Positions 1-4,274 of a stretch of DNA of 5,138 nt are shown here, piece after piece. The stretch is from positions 1 to 5,138 of the forward strand of contig CAJUAM010000060.1 in the NCBI GenBank assembly GCA_910584615.1, read 5' to 3'. A program made the translations under genes and the position numbers. The notes below the pieces were generated by a model, which did not search any database, was not told the DNA's origin, and saw only the letters and a program-made list of their open reading frames with translations. Source of the stretch: an uncultured Dorea sp. Its GTDB lineage: Bacteria; Bacillota; Clostridia; Lachnospirales; Lachnospiraceae. Each line of letters starts with the position of its first letter. The stretch's first letter is position 1.

Positions 1-43
1 CCCTCCGGAGGCGGGAGCGGCGGTTCGAATCCGCCCGGGTGTG
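1..43 (+). tRNA. tRNA-Arg (anticodon CCG), 3' half only, cut by the left edge
   Basis: The first 43 bases fit the 3' half of an ordinary class I tRNA. The anticodon loop CTCCGGA is at 3-9, with U33 at base 4 and anticodon CCG at 5-7, which reads the Arg codon CGG. The 3' strand of the anticodon stem is GGCGG at 10-14, a 4-base variable loop is at 15-18, and the T arm GGCGG-TTCGAAT-CCGCC is at 19-35. The acceptor 3' strand CGGGTGT is at 36-42, and this CGGGTGY end is usual for tRNA-Arg. Discriminator G is at 43. CCA is not encoded, because TAC follows. The 5' half lies outside the window, so the acceptor and D arms cannot be checked. I first considered a class II tRNA (Ser or Sec) with a long variable arm, but that needs mismatched stems. 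Confidence 0.8.
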
Positions 44-79
44 TACCTTAAAAAAAGCGCAGGTATTTGGAGGAAGCCT

Positions 80-718
80 ATGAAGAAAGTCTTTAATGGC
101 TGCCTTGCAAAGCTTGGAAGACACAGGCGCAGGAATCTTTTGATCATTCTTGCGTTGTTGTTTTTTTTGTCAGGGGCAGTCGGATTGGGATTGACCAAAG
201 AAAAAGCGCAGATGAGAAAGGTACCTAAGATAAATAATGCAGAGAATGTAAGAGTTAAGAATATCGGCTGCAATATAAAGGAGCTGAATCCTCTGAGGAG
301 GGACGAACATCCAGAGATAAACAAAGTAATAGCAGAATACTTTCAGGGACTTACGGAAGGTGAGACATTTGTTGAAAAGTATGATGACCTTCATGTTTAT
401 ACGAAAGTTGGACAGTACAGAGGGACTTACATTGCATTTGCAGAGTATCGTATGAAGATAAAGGATATTTACACAGAAGTTCCCGGGCTTGTCACGATAT
501 ATGTGTCAAAAGATGACAAGAGCGGGCAGTACCAGATAGATACAAAAGATTTAGACGAACAGAAAGAGGAGTATGTACATGCCATGGCAGAACACGCGGA
601 TGTTCAGGAAATGCTTCGGCAGACAGAAGATGAATTTGCTGAAGCGGTGCATTCTGATGCACTTCTCAGAGAAGCGTTGGCGGACCTCAAACAAGCATAT
701 AGTGCATACTCTGGTTGA
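80..718 (+). CDS. Membrane-anchored extracytoplasmic protein of unknown function
   Basis: This 212-residue protein has no assigned function. The chosen ATG at 80 follows GGAGGA (69-74) by 5 bases; a GTG at 41 in the same frame would overlap the end of the tRNA and has no ribosome site. A basic N-terminus (KLGRHRRR, about 11-18) precedes one hydrophobic helix (about 20-38), so the rest should lie outside the membrane. There is no lipobox. Residues about 75-160 contain a segment rich in Tyr and Val (VEKYDDLHVYTKVG, then PGLVTIYV). From memory, this resembles a module in Lachnospiraceae anchored proteins that often precedes a bacterial SH3 domain. Here the protein stops after an acidic helical tail (about 160-205) with no SH3 domain. 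The gene lies 36 bases after the tRNA with no visible promoter between them, and a terminator follows. An NTF2-like fold is possible but unproven. Confidence 0.85.
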   Translation: MKKVFNGCLAKLGRHRRRNLLIILALLFFLSGAVGLGLTKEKAQMRKVPKINNAENVRVKNIGCNIKELNPLRRDEHPEINKVIAEYFQGLTEGETFVEKYDDLHVYTKVGQYRGTYIAFAEYRMKIKDIYTEVPGLVTIYVSKDDKSGQYQIDTKDLDEQKEEYVHAMAEHADVQEMLRQTEDEFAEAVHSDALLREALADLKQAYSAYSG

Positions 719-741
719 TAAGGCGGATGTGAAGCGGATAG

Positions 742-773
742 AATCGGGTCTCAGACAAGGGGCCTGATTTTTT
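742..773 (+). terminator. Rho-independent terminator after the membrane-anchored protein gene
   Basis: A 9-bp stem pairs AATCGGGTC (742-750) with GGCCTGATT (761-769), including two G-U pairs, around a 10-base loop. A run of six T residues (768-773) follows. It lies 24 bases after the stop codon and separates this transcript from htrA. Confidence 0.7.
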
Positions 774-778
774 ATACT

Positions 779-822
779 TTCATCAAGGATTTATCACAAA
801 TTAAACACAATTATAGTATAAG
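779..822 (+). promoter_or_regulatory. htrA promoter region with three tandem 11-bp repeats
   Basis: A -10 candidate TATAGT lies at 812-817, with TATAAG at 817-822 as an alternative. No good TTGACA-like -35 is present: TTATCA at 791-796 gives a 15-base spacer. The region upstream consists of three head-to-tail 11-mers starting at 779, 790 and 801, with hexamers TTCATC, TTTATC and TTAAAC each followed by 5 bases. The second and third copies match at 8 of 11 positions. Direct hexamers at 11-bp period next to a weak promoter are typical of OmpR/PhoB-family regulators; CiaR of streptococci binds TTTAAG-N5-TTTAAG before its htrA. The regulator identity here is inference. Confidence 0.5.
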
Positions 823-883
823 ATATCTTACATGATACAAAAACAATAGTCATGACAACAGTTGATGAAGGGAGATATAGTTT

Positions 884-2131
884 ATGGATAACCAGTATAG
901 TTATTACACACCGGATCAGGACGATATGGATTATAGAGGGAGAGATGACCGAAAGAGAAATAAAAAAGTACCGCAGGTCATCAAAGTTATCGGTCTGGGA
1001 TTGATCTTTGGAGTCGTAGCAAGCGCTGCGTTCCAGACGAGCAATGTCATTGCGGAGAAATTTCTTAAGACCACTCCAAAAGCAGTAAAACAGGAGACAG
1101 ATACTGTAGGCAGTACACAGCTTACAACCAGTTCCGGAAAAACAGAGACATCAGATATTTCCGTAATAGCGAAAAACGCGATGCCTTCTGTAGTGTCGAT
1201 CACAAATATGAGTGTGAAGCAGGTGCAGAATTTCTTTGGAGGAATCCACGAGCAGGAGAGCGAGAGCGCAGGCTCTGGAATCATCATTGCGCAGAATGAT
1301 ACGGAACTTCTGGTTCTTACTAACAACCATGTTGTGGAGGGAAATGATACGTTGACGGTATCATTTATTGATGAAGAGAGTGTTACTGCTAACATTAAGG
1401 GTACGGACTCTGTACGTGACCTTGCGGTGATCGCTGTTAAGATGGAGGATATCAAAGGATCTACAAAAGAAAAGATCGCGGTGGCACAGATGGGCGATTC
1501 CACACAGCTTCAGGTGGGAGAGCAGGTTATCGCTATCGGCAATGCTTTAGGATACGGACAGTCAGTGACAACAGGGATTGTTTCTGCTACTCAGAGAATG
1601 TTAGATGGGTTTGACAGTGAGCTGATCCAGACAGATGCTGCGATCAATCCTGGAAACAGCGGCGGTGCGCTCTTAAATGCAAAGGGTGAATTAGTGGGAA
1701 TTAATACAATCAAGGTTGCTACAAGTATAGTGGAAGGTATGGGGTATGCGATCCCAATCTCTGATGCACAGGAAGTTATTACAAATCTGATGAACCAGAA
1801 GACAAAGACAAAAGTGTCTGAGGGGCAGCAGGGATATCTTGGGATCCAGCCTGTAGATGTTTCTGAGGACAGTGCCCAGATGTATGGCATGCCTACCGGA
1901 GTCTATGTATCAGAGGTGATAAAAGGCAGCGGGGCGCAGGAAGCAGGCATTACGAAGGGGTGCATTATTACAGCGATTGAAGGCACTCAGATCAACAGTA
2001 CGGTAGCGCTCAGAGAGCAGCTTCAGTATTACGGTGCGGGAGAGACCATTAAAATTACGGTACAGGTTCCTAAGAATAACGGTGAATATAAACCGCAGAC
2101 TGTAAAGGTCAAACTTGGAACCGACAGATAA
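884..2131 (+). CDS. htrA: HtrA/DegP-family membrane-anchored serine protease with a PDZ domain
   Basis: This is a 415-residue trypsin-fold protease of the S1C (HtrA/DegP) family. Members degrade or refold damaged exported proteins at the outer face of the membrane. Residues 1-30 are charged and cytoplasmic, and about 32-53 form one transmembrane helix. A Thr/Ser-rich linker (about 63-90) leads to the protease domain (about 92-305). The triad is intact: His149 in TNNHVVEG, Asp179 in SVRDLAVI and Ser259 in NPGNSGGALL. One PDZ domain fills about 315-412 and starts at the GYLGI motif, matching the usual Gram-positive layout with one PDZ and an uncleaved anchor. The start ATG follows AAGGGAG (868-874) by 9 bases. 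The stop TAA is followed directly by TAG. It has its own promoter with tandem repeats, which suggests envelope-stress control. No terminator is seen after it, so read-through into the next gene is possible. Confidence 0.97.
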   Translation: MDNQYSYYTPDQDDMDYRGRDDRKRNKKVPQVIKVIGLGLIFGVVASAAFQTSNVIAEKFLKTTPKAVKQETDTVGSTQLTTSSGKTETSDISVIAKNAMPSVVSITNMSVKQVQNFFGGIHEQESESAGSGIIIAQNDTELLVLTNNHVVEGNDTLTVSFIDEESVTANIKGTDSVRDLAVIAVKMEDIKGSTKEKIAVAQMGDSTQLQVGEQVIAIGNALGYGQSVTTGIVSATQRMLDGFDSELIQTDAAINPGNSGGALLNAKGELVGINTIKVATSIVEGMGYAIPISDAQEVITNLMNQKTKTKVSEGQQGYLGIQPVDVSEDSAQMYGMPTGVYVSEVIKGSGAQEAGITKGCIITAIEGTQINSTVALREQLQYYGAGETIKITVQVPKNNGEYKPQTVKVKLGTDR

Positions 2132-2152
2132 TAGATAAAATCATACAAATGT

Positions 2153-2181
2153 TTGCTATTTTTATTTTCTTGTAGTATAAT
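2153..2181 (+). promoter_or_regulatory. Sigma-A-type promoter for the zinc-ribbon gene
   Basis: The -35 element TTGCTA (2153-2158) and a perfect -10 TATAAT (2176-2181) are separated by 17 bases in an AT-rich intergenic stretch of 88 bases. Transcription would begin near 2188, ahead of the ribosome site GAGGAGG at 2201-2207. This is the best-matching promoter in the window. Confidence 0.75.
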
Positions 2182-2219
2182 CTATAACAGATTATAAGGC
2201 GAGGAGGCAGAAAGTACAA

Positions 2220-2714
2220 ATGAAATGTCCGATATGTGGTGAACAATTGCGGCCGGGAAAAAAAGATCCTAATTATTTGCTGTGTTATAATTGTAAAAAG
2301 AAATACAAAGCTCCGCAGAATGGCGCTCCGAAGAAAGAAGCAAAGGTTTCAAAAAGCAGCGCTCCGAAGCAAAAAGCTAAACCTAAGAAAGTAAGAGATC
2401 AGGAGGATGATGAAGAACAAAGATACTCTAATCTTCCGCCGAAGAAAGTCCGGGATAAGCGTGAGGATGAGATGCGCAGGGCTTATGATGAGATGCTTGC
2501 GGTAGGTGATGGAAGAAGCAAAAAGAAGAAGTCTAATGATAAGGTGAGTACGAAAAAGCGGCAGAGAGATTACGAGGATGATTACTACGACGACGATGAT
2601 TATTACGATGACGACGACAGAGTTTCCAAAGCACCGATCATTATTCTTGGGATTGCAATTCTGGTTGTAGCAGCAGTGATTGCATATATGATCCTTTTCA
2701 AAAAATCAATATAG
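2220..2714 (+). CDS. Zinc-ribbon protein with charged linker and C-terminal membrane anchor
   Basis: This 164-residue protein starts with a zinc-ribbon: Cys3-x2-Cys6 and Cys22-x2-Cys25, a CxxC pair at each end of a short loop, enough for one Zn(II). A long hydrophilic linker follows. It is Lys-rich (about 27-58), has KKVRD twice (56-60 and 75-79), has a KKKK block near 101-104, and ends in an extremely acidic tract of Asp and Tyr (about 118-133). A single hydrophobic helix (about 139-160) followed by Lys-Lys closes the protein, so it is probably tail-anchored with the ribbon in the cytoplasm. The ribosome site GAGGAGG (2201-2207) lies 12 bases before ATG, a little far. The gene follows htrA with its own promoter, and a strong terminator comes after it. 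Zinc-ribbon plus membrane-segment proteins are common in Firmicutes, mostly without known function; no specific role can be given. Confidence 0.9.
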   Translation: MKCPICGEQLRPGKKDPNYLLCYNCKKKYKAPQNGAPKKEAKVSKSSAPKQKAKPKKVRDQEDDEEQRYSNLPPKKVRDKREDEMRRAYDEMLAVGDGRSKKKKSNDKVSTKKRQRDYEDDYYDDDDYYDDDDRVSKAPIIILGIAILVVAAVIAYMILFKKSI

Positions 2715-2721
2715 TTATTTT

Positions 2722-2762
2722 ATGCGGACCAGAAAGCGCAGGGCTTTTGGTCCGTATTTTTT
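2722..2762 (+). terminator. Strong rho-independent terminator after the zinc-ribbon gene
   Basis: The 5' arm 2722-2737 (core CGGACCA, then AAAGC) pairs with 2743-2757 (GCTTTTGGTCCG core) with a single bulged G at 2732 and a short loop. Six T residues at 2757-2762 follow. It begins 8 bases after the stop codon. Confidence 0.9.
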
Positions 2763-2837
2763 ACAATGCGCCAGTCAGGGAAAATGATATGGGTATGAGC
2801 GTCAAATTTGCTGTATTGCTGGGAAATTCCATCATTT

Positions 2838-2856
2838 GACTGTAAAAAGTACAGTC
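2838..2856. repeat. Inverted repeat upstream of the XRE gene (second possible operator)
   Basis: GACTGTA (2838-2844) and TACAGTC (2850-2856) form a perfect 7-bp dyad around AAAAG. It lies 6 bases before the larger palindrome at 2863. No T run follows, so it is not a terminator; a protein-binding site is the likely reading. The TTGACT at 2836-2841 looks like a -35 box but has no matching -10 at the right distance. Confidence 0.45.
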
Positions 2857-2862
2857 CACTTG

Positions 2863-2892
2863 CTCGTTTGCAAACGAGAATTCTGCTAAGAT
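2863..2892 (+). promoter_or_regulatory. XRE gene promoter with a perfect 16-bp palindromic operator candidate
   Basis: CTCGTTTG (2863-2870) abuts its exact reverse complement CAAACGAG (2871-2878), a 16-bp perfect palindrome with no loop. An extended -10, TGC-TAAGAT, lies at 2884-2892, so the palindrome covers the -35 position. A dimeric repressor bound here would block RNA polymerase. HTH XRE proteins commonly repress their own genes from such sites; that this one does so is inference. Confidence 0.6.
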
Positions 2893-2922
2893 TTGAATAC
2901 AAAATCATAAGGAGGAGCATGT

Positions 2923-3402
2923 ATGGAATTTGCAGAAAAACTTACAGCGCTGCGCAAGGGCAGAGAATTGACACAGGAGAAATTAGCTGAACAGCTTAAT
3001 GTTTCAAGGCAGTCTGTCTCAAAATGGGAAAGCGGACAGGTTGTGCCTGATGTAGAAAAAATCATTGAATTGAGCAGGGTATTTGATGTTGCTTTGGATT
3101 ATCTGCTGAAGCCGTCGGAAATAGACGAACTATCAGTTAAAGCAGACATGCTGGAACAGCAGCAAAAACAGATGATGGACAGGGAGCGAAAACGATGGAA
3201 GATCTGCAAAAATGTGATGTATTCGGTTGTTATATATTTGATATTTTTTGCAGCCTTTTTTGTAGAACATTATTTTCATTTCTTTTTGGAATGGGAAATA
3301 TGGGGGAAACCTATAGTTTTTGCAGAATTTATTGCGGCAACAGCAATTGTGATCTTTGTTTGGGCAAGAAATTTGGGGAAGTATGGAAAGCTGAATAGAT
3401 AA
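2923..3402 (+). CDS. XRE-family helix-turn-helix regulator with two C-terminal transmembrane helices
   Basis: This is a 159-residue protein. The HTH XRE DNA-binding domain fills about residues 5-62, with the two-helix motif from LTQEKLAEQL to SRQSVSKWE (16-36), close to the family consensus. A Gln/Glu-rich, probably coiled-coil linker (about 66-92) joins it to two hydrophobic helices (about 97-114 and 130-148) and a basic end. This should place the DNA-binding domain in the cytoplasm, tethered to the membrane. ATG at 2923 follows AAGGAGG (2909-2915) by 7 bases; an ATG at 2919 is out of this frame. It stands alone: a terminator lies on each side, and no partner gene shares its strand. XRE proteins with membrane tails are frequent in Clostridia, but the signal and targets are unknown. 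The palindrome upstream suggests autoregulation. Confidence 0.92.
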   Translation: MEFAEKLTALRKGRELTQEKLAEQLNVSRQSVSKWESGQVVPDVEKIIELSRVFDVALDYLLKPSEIDELSVKADMLEQQQKQMMDRERKRWKICKNVMYSVVIYLIFFAAFFVEHYFHFFLEWEIWGKPIVFAEFIAATAIVIFVWARNLGKYGKLNR

Positions 3403-3463
3403 AAATAGATTGCTGTGCTTTGGGCATAACTTTTCTTTGGAAATGGAATTGAAAGTGCCAGTG

Positions 3464-3513
3464 AAAGAGGGTATCGTAAAATCATTTATATGATTTTATG
3501 ACACCCTCTTTTT
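3464..3513. terminator. Long hairpin terminator, possibly bidirectional
   Basis: AAAGAGGGT (3464-3472) pairs with ACCCTCTTT (3503-3511), then after one A/C mismatch TCGTAAAATCA (3474-3484) pairs with TGATTTTATGA (3491-3501) with one G-U pair. The loop is six bases. A T run (3509-3513) follows on the + strand, so it ends the XRE transcript. On the - strand the T run is weaker (CTTTC), but the stem could still stop transcription arriving from the toxin side. A stem of 20 pairs is long for a plain terminator. Confidence 0.8.
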
Positions 3514-3530
3514 AAGAATAAGGAATTCTG

Positions 3531-3646
3531 TTATTTACATTTAGAATTCAGATCAAATTCTGGGTTGATAGCATAGAAGTTTTTACTGTCTAAGTGATCC
3601 TGAACAATCCTTAAGGATTCACCGAAACGGGAGGATTGAAGTAAAT
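3531..3646 (-). pseudogene. Possible 3' stump of a disrupted gene
   Basis: Downstream of the toxin gene, the - strand has an open frame ending in TAA at 3533-3531. The last residues read SRFGESLRIVQDHLDSKNF and then YAINPEFDLNSKCK, protein-like in composition. The frame stays open back into the toxin gene but in a different frame, and has no ATG with a ribosome site; only a TTG inside the toxin gene could start it. It stops 20 bases before the convergent hairpin, as the end of a real gene would. I read it as a possible C-terminal remnant of a chromosomal gene cut by the mobile element. I do not recognise the family. A chance open frame cannot be ruled out. The stretch 3403-3646 otherwise holds only the hairpin and small palindromes. 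Confidence 0.3.
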
Positions 3647-3988
3647 CTATCTGTTGATTTTCTGCATTTTCTTGATAATGGACTGCCAATACATGCGGTC
3701 TTTCAAGACCCGGATTACCGTAATCGTGGAATCCTCCACGACAAAGAAGATTAAATATGTACTGTAAGGCTTGAAATAAACGCTCAATCCTTCAATTACA
3801 TATCCCGTAGCTTCATAGCCTTTGGGGAAGGAATCCAATTCTTTGATTGCCTTCTTTATCTTCTTTGAAAAGTTTTCCGCATATTCCCGATATTTGAAGG
3901 TGTCAAGAATATACTTTTTTGTTGATTTAATATCCAAGAGAGCATCTTTGGAAATCACAATTTTGTATTTTTTAGGTTTATCCGGCAT
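3647..3988 (-). CDS. RelE/ParE-family toxin of a type II toxin-antitoxin pair
   Basis: This 113-residue basic protein has the pattern of the RelE/ParE superfamily: an N-terminal strand (YKIVISKDALLDI, 8-20), two helices (about 15-51) with a conserved FP turn (54-55), central strands (about 61-85), and the C-terminal strand TVIRVLKDRMYWQ (90-102), where ParE proteins typically have RVLHxRxDW. Relatives either cleave mRNA on the ribosome (RelE) or poison gyrase (ParE); sequence alone does not decide which. Its ATG overlaps the antitoxin stop codon by one base (TAATG), so translation is probably coupled. A GGGAGG lies about 16 bases upstream inside the antitoxin gene. The length is slightly above the usual 90-105 because of a Lys-rich tail. 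The pair lies just downstream of a recombinase gene, as expected for an addiction module of a mobile element. Confidence 0.9.
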   Translation of the reverse strand: MPDKPKKYKIVISKDALLDIKSTKKYILDTFKYREYAENFSKKIKKAIKELDSFPKGYEATGYVIEGLSVYFKPYSTYLIFFVVEDSTITVIRVLKDRMYWQSIIKKMQKINR

Positions 3989-4158
3989 TATATTTTGTCA
4001 ATTTCCTCCCATGCTTCATCAATCGTATAAACATCGCCTTTTTTCAGACTTTCTATTCCTTTGGAGAGTTCGTCATATAATGCGCCTATGGCTGCTTTTT
4101 CGGAATATTCAGTTTTTAGGATTTCCTGATTTCTGATTGCCTGTGCTGCAGGTGCCAT
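3988..4158 (-). CDS. Short antitoxin partner of the RelE/ParE toxin
   Basis: This 56-residue acidic protein is encoded directly upstream of the toxin and overlaps it by one base. It begins MAPAAQAIRNQEILK and ends GDVYTIDEAWEEIDKI. ATG at 4158 is preceded by AAGGAAG about 8 bases upstream (near 4166-4173), and the promoter -10 is only about 30 bases away, so no longer start is likely. The second half (LYDELSKGIESLKKGDVYTIDEAWEEI) looks like the toxin-binding C-terminus of Phd/YefM-type antitoxins. The N-terminal DNA-binding domain of that family (about 50 residues) is not visible. The role as antitoxin is inferred from position, charge, size and coupling. It may neutralise the toxin by wrapping it with one helix, with little DNA binding of its own. 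Confidence 0.75.
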   Translation of the reverse strand: MAPAAQAIRNQEILKTEYSEKAAIGALYDELSKGIESLKKGDVYTIDEAWEEIDKI

Positions 4159-4187
4159 AGTATCACTTCCTTTCGATTGTTGATTTT

Positions 4188-4217
4188 ATTATACGGTATT
4201 TAGTATCGGCTTATCAA
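4188..4217 (-). promoter_or_regulatory. Promoter of the toxin-antitoxin operon
   Basis: Read on the - strand, TTGATA (4217-4212) and a perfect TATAAT (4193-4188) are 18 bases apart, giving a start near 4181 and a leader of about 22 bases before the antitoxin ATG. A small dyad ATAC-C-GTAT covers the upstream edge of the -10 and could be an operator half-site, but its 4-bp arms are weak evidence. The gap 4159-4274 otherwise shows only a weak AT-rich hairpin after the recombinase gene. Confidence 0.65.
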
Positions 4218-4274
4218 CAGATTTTTATTAAAGTTTGCTCAAAACTGTGTGGCTTAGACTTTTATGGCTGTTTG

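Noticed and set aside
1..43. tRNA-Ser or tRNA-Sec with a long variable arm
   Set aside because: The presumed variable arm only pairs with a mismatch, while an Arg CCG anticodon arm with U33 and a 4-base variable loop fits all positions.
41..79. GTG start at 41 extending the first protein by 13 residues
   Set aside because: It overlaps the tRNA 3' end and has no ribosome site; ATG at 80 has GGAGGA at good spacing.
931..1503. 190-codon open frame on the - strand inside htrA
   Set aside because: It is antisense to the conserved protease domain, and its composition is that of a shadow frame with no ribosome site noted.
2785..2838. Possible 16-residue leader peptide (MGMSVKFAVLLGNSII) before the XRE gene
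   Set aside because: It lies upstream of the XRE promoter candidate and just after a strong terminator, and I see no promoter for it.
2838..2856. SOS (LexA) box
   Set aside because: The spacing is CTGT-N7-ACAG, not N8, and Firmicutes LexA uses a CGAAC-N4-GTTCG site.
3523..3549. Inverted repeat GAATTCT...AGAATTC as a terminator
   Set aside because: It has short arms, a 13-base AT-rich loop and no clear T run; chance is likely.
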